NCBI RefSeq assembly: GCF_000373365.1
Contig: NZ_KB891102.1
Span: 203,632-267,631 of the forward strand
Direction of reading: 5' to 3'
DNA from: Parafrankia discariae
GTDB taxonomy: Bacteria > Actinomycetota > Actinomycetes > Frankiales > Frankiaceae
Length of the DNA: 64,000 bases
How positions within the stretch are numbered: position 1 is the stretch's first letter; each line of letters opens with the position of its first letter. The notes under the pieces were generated by a model, which was not told the DNA's origin, searched no databases, and was given only the letters and a program-made list of their open reading frames with translations. Shown here piece after piece: positions 8,253-16,978 of the stretch. A program made the translations under genes and the position numbers.

Positions 8253-9296
8253 TCACATGATCCGGCCGACCTTGTAGGTGGAGCTGTAGATCGGGCGGAG
8301 CGACACCACACCGCCGGTCTGCGGCGCGGCCCACATGTAGCCGTTCCCGGCGTAGATGCCCACGTGGTAGATGTTGCCCTCGGTCCCGTAGAAGATCAGG
8401 TCACCCGGGCGCTTACCGGACTGCGGCACATGGGTCGACACGTTGTACTGGCCCTGCGCGGTGCGCGGCAGGGAGCGTCCGAGCTGTTTGAAGACGTACT
8501 GGACCAGGCCGGAGCAGTCGAACGAGTAAGGGCCCTCCGCCCCCCACACGTACGGCTTGCCCTTCTGCAGCGAGGCCAGGTAGACGGCCTTCTCCCCGAT
8601 CGAGCTGCCCGGGATCACCGAGGGGATGGCCTGGCTGACCGTCGCGCGGGGAGCGGCCGGCGCCTTGATCGTGATGGTGGCCGCGCCGGCCAGCGAGGGC
8701 CGCAGCGCGCTCGTGCCATCGAAGACGGCGGTGATCGTCGTGGTGGTCAGCAGCCGCGCGGTGATCTGGGCCTGGCCGTTGGTGTCGGTCGTCAGTGCCG
8801 TCGAGGTCTGCCACTTCGGCCCGTTCACCACGACGATGCGGACCCGCTGGTTGGCCAGCGGAGCGCCGCTGGCCTCATTGGCCCGCACGGTCAGCACCAC
8901 CGGGGCGTTCGGCGCGACCGTGGTGTTGTCCGCCGTCAGCTGCACCTTGGTGAACATCGGCTCGGAGGACGCGATCGCCCCCGCCAGCGGCACAGCGGCG
9001 GCCGCGGCGTCCGGCTCGACCGTCCCGCCCTGGCCCGGCAGCATGGAGGCCGTCTGGGTCGCGCCCGGATCGATGGACGCGGTGCCGTCCGGGGTGGCCG
9101 GCACCGTGGCGGCGAAGGCCGCCGTCGAGGCCGCGAGCGTGCCCGTGGTGAACGCGGCGATCGTCGCCGCGCGGCGCGGCGGCTGGGAGGTGCGCCGCCG
9201 GGCGCCCGTACCCGATCGGGCGTTCGAGGGGCGCTGCCGCCCCTTGACGAACTGCTCCCAGTCCTCGGGCAGCCAGGCAATTCCACGACGGGGCAA
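8253..9296 (-). CDS. Secreted NlpC/P60 cell-wall peptidase with Ig-like domain
   Basis: 347 residues. A 45-residue Arg-rich N-region precedes a hydrophobic export segment (TIAAFTTGTLAASTAAFA). An Ig-like domain (~residues 115-215, LTADNTTVAPNAPVVLTVRA) precedes the C-terminal NlpC/P60 domain, with the catalytic cysteine in FDCSGLVQY (Cys261) and the histidine in YHVGIYAG (His311). Such enzymes cut peptidoglycan stem peptides. Likely TTG start with AAGGA six bases upstream. The long N-region is unusual for a secreted enzyme; a later start would remove part of it. Confidence 0.87.
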   Translation of the reverse strand: MPRRGIAWLPEDWEQFVKGRQRPSNARSGTGARRRTSQPPRRAATIAAFTTGTLAASTAAFAATVPATPDGTASIDPGATQTASMLPGQGGTVEPDAAAAAVPLAGAIASSEPMFTKVQLTADNTTVAPNAPVVLTVRANEASGAPLANQRVRIVVVNGPKWQTSTALTTDTNGQAQITARLLTTTTITAVFDGTSALRPSLAGAATITIKAPAAPRATVSQAIPSVIPGSSIGEKAVYLASLQKGKPYVWGAEGPYSFDCSGLVQYVFKQLGRSLPRTAQGQYNVSTHVPQSGKRPGDLIFYGTEGNIYHVGIYAGNGYMWAAPQTGGVVSLRPIYSSTYKVGRIM

Positions 9297-9360
9297 CGCG
9301 TGTCCTTCTCTCTACTGGCGCCGACGAGGCGCTCTGCCGCGCTCGGCATCGCACACCGAC

Positions 9361-9383
9361 CCGCCGGCCCGGACGGCCGGCGG
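9361..9383 (-). promoter_or_regulatory. Leader hairpin upstream of the NlpC/P60 gene
   Basis: A perfect 9-bp inverted repeat with a 5-base loop, about 65 bases upstream of the NlpC/P60 start, so it would lie in a 5' leader. Function unknown. I do not recognise a riboswitch class here. Confidence 0.3.
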
Positions 9384-10047
9384 GACCGATCGGCCGTCCG
9401 ACGGCCGGACGGATCGCCCGGTCACCGGGACCGCCGAGGTCCCTCGTCCTGCCCCGCCTGTCTCGGGGGGGTCGTCGGGCCGGGGGCAGGACACGGCGCT
9501 TCGGCTCGACGCTTTACATACATCGGACGGTGCTCGGCACTCTCGAATAGCTGTGCACGCAGGTGCCGATGTTGAAGATAGTGGACTTCAGCACATGCCC
9601 GACAATCACCCCCCTCACAACAATCGCCCACCTTCCCGGAACGCGAGGGTTCGATCACGACCCGGAAATACCCGCTTACTTTCCGTCGGATCAACACCCG
9701 GCGGGCGTGGGGCGAACGAGCCGCGCCGGCACCCGGGGAGAGACCCCGGATGCCTTCCTGGTATAGGCATTCGGGCTTCCGGCACCGGCCGGGCGGATGA
9801 TCGGGACGACCTCCCCCGGAACGGCCCCGGACGGGCCGCCGGACCGCCCCGGACGTGGCCTTATGGCTTCCGACGGCTCCGGGCGAGGCCGGGCGCGGGT
9901 CAGCGCAGCCCCACCGGGCAATATGCGTGAAACAGAATGGGCGGGGCCGGCTCGACCTTCGTGGGGGGGCGGGCGTACCCGCGCGGGGCACCCGCAAAGC
10001 ACATTGGGGCTACCACGAAACTTCCGACGAAAGGTCGCCCGGCCGGC
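9384..10047. other. Long non-coding interval with a hairpin
   Basis: About 660 bases between two minus-strand genes. The middle (about 9580-9700) has clearly lower GC than its surroundings and probably carries promoter(s) for the NlpC/P60 gene. A hairpin with 11-bp arms and one mismatch sits at 9728-9754. No open frame here has credible coding character. Confidence 0.45.
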
Positions 10048-10956
10048 TTAGCCGCCCGGGGCCGGCCCGGGGACGGCCGGGGCCGGAGCGGGCAGCGACA
10101 GCGCCGGAGCTGCCGGGGCGGGGACGGCCGGGGCCGGCAGCGCCGGAGCTGCCGGGGCGGGGGCACCGGCGGGCGGCGCCGAGACGCCGGGCGGATGGAG
10201 GCCCGCCGGGCCCGTCGCGGGCGCCGCGGGCGCCGCGGGCGGGCTGTTCGCGTGCGCGTAGACGATCAGGTTGCTCAGATAGTGCTTCGTGTCCTCGTCG
10301 AACGCCCCGCCGCAGGTGATCAGCCGCAGCTCCGGCCGGTTCACCGGTCCGTAGACGCTGTCGGTCGGGAAGGCCTTCTTCGACGCGTCCTCCGTGCGGT
10401 CGACCGTGAACGTCGTGAGCAGCCCGGTCGGCGCGGAGACCTCGATCTGGTCCCCGGCACGCAACGCCCGCAGCCGGTAGAAGACGGCCGGCCCGGAGGT
10501 CGAGTCGTAGTGGCCGACCAGCACCGACGGACCGAGCGCGCCGGGCGCCGGGCCCCGGTCGTACCAGCCGACCTCCTGCCACTTCTTCGGCACGGCCAGC
10601 GAGCCGTCGGCGTTCAGCCCGAGCCGGACGATCGCCGCGTCCACTCCGATCGCCGGGATCCGTACCCGCGTCGGGTCCGTGACCACGACCGGGGGGAGCG
10701 TCGGCACCGGCGTGGCAGCGGCCGAGCCGCCGAGCGCTCCTGGTGTGCCCGGCGCCCCTGACTTGCCCGGCGCGCCGGCCTGACCGATCGCGCCGCCGAG
10801 GCCGCCGAGGTCGACCCGCTCGGTGTTCGAGGGCGGGGCGGGGTCGGACTCGGTCAGCCGGAAACCACTTCCGACGATCAGCACCGCGCCCGCGACGAGC
10901 AGCAGGCGGGAGAACGTCATACGCACTGGCGACCGCTCCGTCGCTCCGAGCTTCAC
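10048..10956 (-). CDS. Class E/F-like sortase
   Basis: 302 residues. One N-terminal membrane helix (LLLVAGAVLIVGSGF) precedes a Gly/Ala linker, the sortase barrel (~residues 90-235), and a long Ala/Pro repeat tail (PAPAAPALPAPA). The catalytic His is in VGHYDST (His149) and the Cys in LITCGG (Cys215). The usual Arg (HYRDN in class F members I recall) appears as HYLSN, so the third residue may be missing or displaced. GTG start chosen because GGAG lies at the right distance. It is divergent from the secreted Asp/Lys-rich gene, a plausible substrate. Confidence 0.82.
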   Translation of the reverse strand: MKLGATERSPVRMTFSRLLLVAGAVLIVGSGFRLTESDPAPPSNTERVDLGGLGGAIGQAGAPGKSGAPGTPGALGGSAAATPVPTLPPVVVTDPTRVRIPAIGVDAAIVRLGLNADGSLAVPKKWQEVGWYDRGPAPGALGPSVLVGHYDSTSGPAVFYRLRALRAGDQIEVSAPTGLLTTFTVDRTEDASKKAFPTDSVYGPVNRPELRLITCGGAFDEDTKHYLSNLIVYAHANSPPAAPAAPATGPAGLHPPGVSAPPAGAPAPAAPALPAPAVPAPAAPALSLPAPAPAVPGPAPGG

Positions 10957-11247
10957 GACTGTCTCCGTCCAGCGACCTTCCACCGACACCGACCCATCAG
11001 TAACTACACAAGGTGATGGTATCGAGCCCAAGAGAGAGCGGAGCGTAGCCGCGCGTCGCGTCGCACAACGCGAACGACCCACGCCGGGACCACATCCAGC
11101 AAGGAGGGGCGAGGCGGTCGCGCGGCGCAGCTCAGCCCATGTCCCGCAATGGATGCCGGTCTCGTGCCGGTCGCGGCCGCGGCCCGTTCGGACCCGTCGC
11201 ACCACGCCGTCTCGCTGCGTCCCATCCCGACCACTCCTCGCTATGGT

Positions 11248-11262
11248 GTCACTCGCAGTGAC
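11248..11262 (+). promoter_or_regulatory. Operator-like inverted repeat
   Basis: GTCACT-CGC-AGTGAC, a perfect 6-bp dyad 34 bases upstream of the start of the secreted Asp/Lys-rich gene and within the divergent region shared with the sortase gene. The position suits a regulator site. No regulator can be assigned. Confidence 0.35.
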
Positions 11263-11295
11263 GAGGCAATAACCATGCGTGAGAGAGGGGACCAG

Positions 11296-11811
11296 ATGAG
11301 GAAGGGAATGGGACGGAGAGCCGCGCTTCTCGCCATGTCGAGCGCGGCAACCGTCATCGTCACCTTCGGACCCGGGCTGACGGCCGCGCACGCCGACATC
11401 TTCGATGACAAGGGTCGGTGCGACGACAAGAAGTCCGAGGAGTGGGACATCTTCGGCGACAAGAACGACAGGGACAAGGACGCCGTCAAGGACGACAAGG
11501 ACCACGAAGGCGACAAGGAAGCCCGTGCCTTCGTCGACGACAGGGACGGGGACAAGGACAGAGACAGGGACAAGGACGACGACTGGTTCGACGACAAGGA
11601 CAAGGACAGGGACAGGGACTGCCCGGTCGGCGTCGTCGCCGGTGTCGGTGTCGGCGTCGGCGTCGGCGCGGCCCCGGTCGGCGGCGCCGCCGCGGGCGGT
11701 GGCGGTACCGCGGACGGCGGCAACTCGCCGCTGCTGCCGATCGCCGGAGCCGGTCTCGGCGCCATCCTGATCGGCGCGGGCATGCGCCGCCGCGGCCACG
11801 GATCGATCTGA
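11296..11811 (+). CDS. Secreted Asp/Lys-rich protein with C-terminal sorting-signal-like tail
   Basis: 171 residues. A signal peptide (residues 1-33, cleavage after AHA) is followed by a ~75-residue low-complexity region built of alternating Asp, Lys and Arg (34-108). Then comes a Gly/Val stretch, and the C-terminus LPIAG (147-151) plus a hydrophobic helix and RRR. That arrangement resembles an LPxTG-type cell-wall sorting signal. ATG 11296 was chosen because GAGGGG lies just upstream; ATG 11275 is an alternative. The charged region could bind cations or the wall; this is inference. It lies divergent from the sortase gene. Confidence 0.75.
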   Translation: MRKGMGRRAALLAMSSAATVIVTFGPGLTAAHADIFDDKGRCDDKKSEEWDIFGDKNDRDKDAVKDDKDHEGDKEARAFVDDRDGDKDRDRDKDDDWFDDKDKDRDRDCPVGVVAGVGVGVGVGAAPVGGAAAGGGGTADGGNSPLLPIAGAGLGAILIGAGMRRRGHGSI

Positions 11812-11934
11812 ACCGACCGCTCCCCAGGCGCCTAGGACGGATCGGCCGGCGTGGTCAGCTCACGCCGGCCGATCCTCCGGGACGACCTGAGTCGATGTGC
11901 GAGATCGACCCCCGTCACAGCGCCGCATCTCCGG

Positions 11935-11940
11935 TAGGGT
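11935..11940 (+). promoter_or_regulatory. Possible -10 element of the tRNA-Pro promoter
   Basis: TAGGGT, 14 bases before the mature tRNA 5' end. No clear -35 was found. Confidence 0.3.
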
Positions 11941-11954
11941 AGCGTTCGTCAGGA

Positions 11955-12028
11955 CGGGACGTGGCGCAGCTTGGTAGCGCACCAGACTGGGGGTCTGGGG
12001 GTCGCAGGTTCAAATCCTGTCGTCCCGA
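11955..12028 (+). tRNA. tRNA-Pro (anticodon GGG)
   Basis: The 74-base cloverleaf is complete. The acceptor stem CGGGACG pairs with CGTCCCG, the D-loop is AGCTTGGTA, and the anticodon arm is CCAGA-CTGGGGG-TCTGG with anticodon GGG. The T arm is GCAGG-TTCAAAT-CCTGT and the discriminator base is A. CCA is not encoded. A strong terminator follows within ten bases. Confidence 0.95.
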
Positions 12029-12034
12029 CACGAG

Positions 12035-12073
12035 AAATGCCCCCTCCACCGATCTTCGGTGGAGGGGGCATTT
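12035..12073 (+). terminator. Terminator after tRNA-Pro
   Basis: Perfect 18-bp stem with a 3-base loop, AAATGCCCCC...GGGGGCATTT. It starts six bases after the tRNA. The A-rich foot on one arm and T-rich foot on the other make it usable in both directions. Confidence 0.85.
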
Positions 12074-12092
12074 CGCATGAGCGGGCCTGTTC

Positions 12093-12143
12093 CGAAGTGA
12101 GTTGACTCAGCGGCCTACGGAGAGGCTGAGCCAACTCACTTCG
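12093..12143. repeat. Palindromic repeat, CGAAGTGAG family (copy 1)
   Basis: Inverted repeat with 19-bp arms and one mismatch: CGAAGTGAGTTGACTCAGC against GCTGAGCCAACTCACTTCG. It shares the CGAAGTGAG tips with the copy at 27922-27980. Confidence 0.7.
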
Positions 12144-12164
12144 AGGGTGTCACCGCCCCCGGAC

Positions 12165-12215
12165 CGAAGCGAGTTGCCCCACCAGCGCGTAGAACAGCTC
12201 AGACAACTCACTTCG
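12165..12215. repeat. Palindromic repeat, CGAAGTGAG family (degenerate copy 2)
   Basis: CGAAGCGAGTTG at the left and CAACTCACTTCG at the right form a 12-bp stem with one G-T pair. The centre has decayed. It sits 21 bases from copy 1, between tRNA-Pro and the 3' end of der. Confidence 0.6.
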
Positions 12216-12262
12216 CGCGGCCACGCCGCCGACGCGGCTCCCGGCCGCGGCCGGCGGAGAGG

Positions 12263-13666
12263 TCAGCGGTGGCGGTCGGGCCGCTCGCGGACCCGGATCG
12301 AGATCTCGATGGGGGTGCCGGCGAAGCCGAAGTCCTCACGCAGTTTGCGCTCCAGGAAACGCCGGTAGGCCGGCTCCAGGAAACCGGTGGTGAACACGAC
12401 GAAGCGCGGTGGGCGCACCCCGGCCTGGGTCGCGAACAGCACCCGCGGCAGCTTCCCGCCCCGGGAGGGCGGCGGCGTGGCCGCCACGACCTCGCCGATC
12501 CAGGCGTTGAGGCGCCCGGTCGGGATGCGCGTTCCCCACGAGTCGAGGGAGGTCCGCAGCGCGGGGGCGAGCCGGTCGGTGGCCCGGCCGGTGCGGGCCG
12601 AGATGTTCACCCGGGGCGCCCAGGCCACCCGGCCCAGCTCGCGGTCGATCTCCTGCTCCAGGTCGAGGCGGCGCTCGGTGTCGAGCATGTCCCACTTGTT
12701 GAAGGCCAGGACGAGGGCCCGACCGGCCTCGGTGACCATGCTGATGATCCGCTGGTCCTGCTCGGTGACCGGCTCGTCCGCGGCGAGCAGGACGATCGCG
12801 ACCTCGGCGGCCTCCAGCGCGGAGGCGGTGCGCAGCGACGAGTAGTACTCGGCGCCGGAGGCCTCCTTCACCCTCCGCCGCAGGCCGGCGGTGTCGATGA
12901 ACATCCAGGTCTCGCCGCCGACGGTGACGAGCTCGTCCACCGGGTCGCGGGTCGTGCCGGCGACGTCGTGCACCAGCGAGCGCTCGCTGCCGGCCAGCTT
13001 GTTGAGCAGGCTGGACTTCCCGACGTTCGGCCGCCCGATCAGCGCCACCCGCCGGGGGCCGTCCTCCTCGGTGAACCGCTCACGGGGCGCCTCGGGCAGT
13101 ACCGCGAGGACGGCGTCCAGCAGATCGCCGCTGCCCCGGCCGTGCAGCGCGGACACCGGGTACGGCTCGCCCAGCCCGAGGCTCCACAGCGCGGCGGCGT
13201 CGGCCTCGGCGCGGGCGTCGTCGACCTTGTTCGCGGCGAGGATCACCGGCCGGCCCGACCGGTGCAGCACCCGAGCGACGGCCTCGTCGGCGTCGGTCGC
13301 GCCGACGGTGGCGTCGATCACGAACAGCACCCCGTCGGCGGTGTCGAGCGCGGCGCGGGCCTGGTCGGAGACCCGAGCGGCGAGGCCGCGGGCGTCGGGC
13401 GTCCAGCCGCCGGTGTCGACGAGGGTGAACCGGCGGCCGTTCCACACCGCGTCGTAGGCGACCCGGTCACGGGTGACGCCGGGGACGTCCTCGACGACGG
13501 CCGCCCGGCGGCCCAGGATGCGGTTGACCAGCGTCGACTTGCCGACGTTCGGTCGGCCGACCACGGCGAGGACGGGCTGCCCGCCCGCCAGCGGGAGGGC
13601 GGCGCCCACAGTCCTGTCGTCGACAGTGCCGTCATCGACGGACGCGGCGAGATCTTCGGTGTTCAT
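12263..13666 (-). CDS. der: Ribosome-assembly GTPase Der (EngA)
   Basis: 467 residues, the normal length. Tandem G domains are visible: the first with [15 protein letters not shown] and NKVD, the second with [14 protein letters not shown] and NKWD. A KH-like C-terminal domain follows. Der matures the 50S subunit. ATG 13666 was chosen, since a longer reading to 13816 would run into the upstream acyltransferase gene; GGAG lies ten bases upstream. It is the last gene of the parA-scpAB-rluB-tyrA-cmk-plsC-der run, as at Rv1708-Rv1713. Confidence 0.95.
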   Translation of the reverse strand: MNTEDLAASVDDGTVDDRTVGAALPLAGGQPVLAVVGRPNVGKSTLVNRILGRRAAVVEDVPGVTRDRVAYDAVWNGRRFTLVDTGGWTPDARGLAARVSDQARAALDTADGVLFVIDATVGATDADEAVARVLHRSGRPVILAANKVDDARAEADAAALWSLGLGEPYPVSALHGRGSGDLLDAVLAVLPEAPRERFTEEDGPRRVALIGRPNVGKSSLLNKLAGSERSLVHDVAGTTRDPVDELVTVGGETWMFIDTAGLRRRVKEASGAEYYSSLRTASALEAAEVAIVLLAADEPVTEQDQRIISMVTEAGRALVLAFNKWDMLDTERRLDLEQEIDRELGRVAWAPRVNISARTGRATDRLAPALRTSLDSWGTRIPTGRLNAWIGEVVAATPPPSRGGKLPRVLFATQAGVRPPRFVVFTTGFLEPAYRRFLERKLREDFGFAGTPIEISIRVRERPDRHR

Positions 13667-13778
13667 GACGGCTGCACTCCGCTTGGGCTGGACATCTCGG
13701 TGAACTGGCTGCGAGCTGTCCTTCCGCGGACGGCGGACCCGTCCGGCGCACTCGGAACAAACAGCGATCCGGTAGAAC

Positions 13779-14747
13779 TTACTCCGCCGCGGACGAATCC
13801 CGACTCTCGCCGGCACGCACCGTCGCCAGATGATCCGCCAGCCGGACCCGGATGTCCTCCGCCACGGCCGCCAGCGCCCGCCGGGAGCGCGGGTTCGCCG
13901 GCACCTCCACCTCGAACGGCTTGCCGAACACCACCCGGACCTTCACCGACCGGCGCGGCCACTTGGCGCCCCGGGGCAGCGCGGCACCGGTGTTGATGCA
14001 GGCCACGGGAAGGACACGGCAGCGCCCGTGCACGGCGAGATACGCGATGCCGTGCTGGACGGCGGCCATCTCGCCGCTGCCCCGGGTGCCCTCGGGGAAG
14101 ACGCCGATGGCGCCGCCGCGGGAGAGCTCGTCCAGCGCGGTGTGCAGGGCGTCGCGGTCCGGGCGGCCGCGGTTGATCGGGATCTGGCCGACGAACAGCA
14201 GCAGCCGGCCCAGGATGCCCTTGTACATCTCGGACTTCACCAGGCACCGCACGGTGCGCGGCGCCTCGATGACGACGAGCGGCCCGTCCATCCAGCTGCT
14301 GTGGTTCCCCGCGAAGATCAGCGGCTCGCCGTGCGGGACGTTCTCCCAGCCCTCGTGGACGACGTTCATCACCAGGTGGTTGAGGACCTGGCGGACCGGC
14401 GGCTTGAGCACGCGGTGGGTGATGTCGTTGAACGGCTTCGACGCGGCGCCGCGGTGCACCGGTGCCCCGGCCGAGGTCGCCGGCCGGACCCGCTCGGCCC
14501 GGCCCCCGCCCGTCGCCGGCTCGACGGCCTTCGGAGCCGGCTCGACTTCGCCCGTGGGCGGAGTCACCGGAACCGACTCGACCGGAACCGACTCGACCAC
14601 GGCCGACTCGACCGGAACCGACTCGACCGCGCCCGGCTCCGCCGCCGGGGGCTCGCTCGCCGCGGGCTCCGCGGGAGCGTCGGTCCCGGCCACCGGATCG
14701 GCCACCGGTCCGTCCGGCGTGTCGAGCCGGCCGTCGGCGGCGGTCAT
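13779..14747 (-). CDS. 1-acyl-glycerol-3-phosphate acyltransferase family protein (PlsC-like)
   Basis: 322 residues. The first ~95 are a Pro/Glu/Val-rich tail containing the repeated unit VESVPVES, encoded by a short tandem DNA repeat near 14570-14640. The acyltransferase domain follows, with NHSSWMDGP (the HX4D catalytic motif), the glycerophosphate-site motif FPEGTRG, and PINRGRPD. The family makes phosphatidic acid from lysophosphatidate. The ATG overlaps the cmk stop in ATGA, so it is co-translated with cmk. The N-terminal repeat tail is not part of the usual enzyme. Confidence 0.88.
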   Translation of the reverse strand: MTAADGRLDTPDGPVADPVAGTDAPAEPAASEPPAAEPGAVESVPVESAVVESVPVESVPVTPPTGEVEPAPKAVEPATGGGRAERVRPATSAGAPVHRGAASKPFNDITHRVLKPPVRQVLNHLVMNVVHEGWENVPHGEPLIFAGNHSSWMDGPLVVIEAPRTVRCLVKSEMYKGILGRLLLFVGQIPINRGRPDRDALHTALDELSRGGAIGVFPEGTRGSGEMAAVQHGIAYLAVHGRCRVLPVACINTGAALPRGAKWPRRSVKVRVVFGKPFEVEVPANPRSRRALAAVAEDIRVRLADHLATVRAGESRDSSAAE

Positions 14748-15565
14748 GAGGTCGTGGCGAGCACGTGCTCGCCCTGGCGCAGGACCTCGTCCACCACCTC
14801 GGGGACCGACAGCGCGCTGGAGTCGAGGACGATCGCGCCCGCCGGGATGGAGAGCGGGTCGACCGTGCGCGAGCTGTCGAGGGCGTCGCGGCGGTCGAGC
14901 TCGGCCAGAGTGCGGGCCACGTCGTCGACGCCCTTCTCCCCCAGCTGCCGGGACCGGCGCAGCGCGCGTACCTCGGTGGACGCGGTGAGGAAGACCTTGA
15001 CCGGGGCGTCCGGCGCGACGACCGAGCCGATGTCGCGGCCCTCGACCACGATGCCGCCGGCGGCGAGGTTCTCGGCGATGATCTCGCGCTGCTGCGCGAC
15101 CAGCCGAGCCCGCACGGCGGGCACCGCGGCGACCGCGCTCACCGCGTTCGTCACCGCCCGGGTGCGGATCTGCTCGTCGACGTTCACCCCGTCGACGGAG
15201 ATCGACGGGTGGTCGGGGTCCGTGCCGACCGTCAGGACGGTGCGCTCGACGACCTCGGCCACCGCGGCCGGGTCCTCGATGTCGATGCGGCGCTCCAGGG
15301 CGACCTGGGTGACCGCCCGGTACATCGCTCCGGTGTCCAGGTAGCGCAGGCCGAGCCGGCGCGCGATCTCCCGGGAGACAGTGCTCTTCCCGGAGCCGCC
15401 GGGGCCGTCCACCGCGACCACGAGGCCGGCGGGGGCGGCCCCGGCGGTCACCGGGCCCGGTACGGAGGGCGCCACCGTCGTCGCGGGCCCCCCCGTCCTG
15501 AAAGCATCGTCGTGGCTACCGGTGGCCGAAGCCCCCGGCGAAGCGGACCCGTCGTCGGGGCTCAC
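14744..15565 (-). CDS. cmk: Cytidylate kinase
   Basis: 273 residues. The P-loop DGPGGSGKST lies near residues 52-61, after a disordered N-terminal extension. YLDTGAMYRA, the NMP-bind insert and EGRDIGSVV, diagnostic of bacterial CMP kinase, follow. The enzyme phosphorylates CMP and dCMP. GTG 15565 was chosen because GGAGGA stands just upstream; an in-frame reading continues to 15688 without a better site. The stop overlaps the acyltransferase start. Confidence 0.94.
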   Translation of the reverse strand: MSPDDGSASPGASATGSHDDAFRTGGPATTVAPSVPGPVTAGAAPAGLVVAVDGPGGSGKSTVSREIARRLGLRYLDTGAMYRAVTQVALERRIDIEDPAAVAEVVERTVLTVGTDPDHPSISVDGVNVDEQIRTRAVTNAVSAVAAVPAVRARLVAQQREIIAENLAAGGIVVEGRDIGSVVAPDAPVKVFLTASTEVRALRRSRQLGEKGVDDVARTLAELDRRDALDSSRTVDPLSIPAGAIVLDSSALSVPEVVDEVLRQGEHVLATTS

Positions 15566-15778
15566 CCGTCTCCTCCGTCCGGACGCGTGTCTGTGCGACC
15601 CGCATGTTCCTTCGTCCACGCCAGGCCGGTGGTGTCTCGGACCCGGGCCGACGGCCCGGTCGCGGCCGGGGCGGCGCGGCGCGCTCACCCCGACTGTCTC
15701 CGGGCCGGAAGTCCCGGGCTGATGGTCCCTGGAACACCTGCCGGACGGCCAACCCGGCTCAGGCTACTCGCTGGTCCG
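15566..15778. other. Intergenic region upstream of cmk
   Basis: 213 bases separating tyrA from cmk, so cmk may have its own promoter. No clear coding frame or structured element. Confidence 0.4.
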
Positions 15779-16978
15779 TCACGAGCGCCGATATGCCGTC
15801 CATCCGGCCCGCGTCAGCCGTTCGACGAGTCCGTCCGCGCCGTCCGGATCGACCGCGATCTCGACGATGCCGGCGGGGGCGTCCAGGCTGTGCTCGAACG
15901 GCCCGACGTCCTCGATGTTCACGTCCCACTCGCCGATCACGGCGAACAGCGCCGCGAGCTGGCCGGGCCGGTCGTCGAGCACCACACCGACCCAGCCCCA
16001 CGGAAGTGCCCGGGCGCCGGCCTTGCGGGGCAGCAGCGACCGGCCGCGCCGCCCGCCGTGGATCGCCGTCGTGACCGCCTCGACCGCCTCGTCGCGGGTG
16101 CCCTCGGCGAGCACGTCCGCGAGGTGGGTGAACTCCCGCCCGAGCAGGCGCACGCGCTCGGCGATGGGCCCGCGGTTGCCCTCGATGATCGACGCCCACA
16201 GGACGGGGTCGCTGTCGGCGAGGCGGGTCGTGTCCCGGAAGCCCTGGCCGGCGAACGGCAGGTCGTGCGAGTCGAGATCGAGCAGGCTCCCGGCGAGCAC
16301 GCTCGCCACCAGCTGCGGGACGTGCGAGAGGACGGCCATCGCCGCGTCGTGGCGCTCGGGGGTGGTGCGCACCGGCGTCGCGCCGCAGGCGAGGGCGAGG
16401 GCGGCCGTGGCCGCGATGGCGGCCGCGCCGGTGTGGGCCACCGGGCAGACCGCCCACACCCGTTCGGCGAACAGGTCCGCGCGGGCGGACACCGCTCCAT
16501 GTCGCTCCCGCCCGGCGATCGGATGGGCCGGACACCAGGCCCCGAGATCACAGCCGAGCTGGACGGCCTCGACCAGCGGACGGGCCTTCACGCTGCCGGC
16601 GTCACTGACCGTCGTCGCCAGGCCACCGCGCTGCAGGTCCCGCAGCTCGGCGGCGACGGTGGGCAGCGGCGTCGCGATCACCGCGTGGTCGACCCGCTCG
16701 CCCTGCCACGGCCGGCCGGCGCCCATCGCCTCGGCGAGCTTCACCTGGGCGTCGTCGCAGTCGCGCAGGAACACCTGCACGCCGCGCCCGGACAGCGCCA
16801 GCCCGATGCTCGTGCCGATCAGCCCGGACCCGACGACGGCCACCCGGCGCAGCTCGGGCAGGTGCGCGGGATCCCACGCCGGCGGATCGGCCGCGGCCGC
16901 CTCGACCCCCGGGCGGACGTAGGGCGGCGAGAACCGCCCGGCCGCCGCGGGGGGCTCGGAGGGCTCGCCGCGACTCAC
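15779..16978 (-). CDS. tyrA: Prephenate dehydrogenase
   Basis: 399 residues. A Rossmann NAD(P) domain has VVGSGLIGTSIGLAL (~residues 48-62). The prephenate dehydrogenase core has ATPLPTV, SDAGSVK and AHPIAGRERHG. The C-terminal ~80 residues are ACT-like (VVLDDRPGQLAALFAVIGE), suggesting allosteric control by an aromatic amino acid. The family converts prephenate to 4-hydroxyphenylpyruvate for tyrosine synthesis. The start overlaps the rluB stop by four bases. Confidence 0.92.
   Translation of the reverse strand: MSRGEPSEPPAAAGRFSPPYVRPGVEAAAADPPAWDPAHLPELRRVAVVGSGLIGTSIGLALSGRGVQVFLRDCDDAQVKLAEAMGAGRPWQGERVDHAVIATPLPTVAAELRDLQRGGLATTVSDAGSVKARPLVEAVQLGCDLGAWCPAHPIAGRERHGAVSARADLFAERVWAVCPVAHTGAAAIAATAALALACGATPVRTTPERHDAAMAVLSHVPQLVASVLAGSLLDLDSHDLPFAGQGFRDTTRLADSDPVLWASIIEGNRGPIAERVRLLGREFTHLADVLAEGTRDEAVEAVTTAIHGGRRGRSLLPRKAGARALPWGWVGVVLDDRPGQLAALFAVIGEWDVNIEDVGPFEHSLDAPAGIVEIAVDPDGADGLVERLTRAGWTAYRRS

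Noticed and set aside
9297-9760. A c-di-AMP (ydaO) riboswitch upstream of the NlpC/P60 gene
   Set aside because: Such leaders are common before actinobacterial wall hydrolases, but I could not find the conserved motif set. Only generic hairpins are visible.
9563-9766. 67-codon plus-strand frame in the long intergenic gap
   Set aside because: No ribosome site, no family, and threonine/proline runs unlike real proteins.
10957-11799. Extension of the sortase reading frame to 583 codons
   Set aside because: The extension is antisense to the Asp/Lys-rich gene and low complexity. GTG 10956 has a ribosome site.
13667-13816. Longer N-terminus for Der
   Set aside because: It would overlap the acyltransferase gene and lacks homology; ATG 13666 fits the family start.
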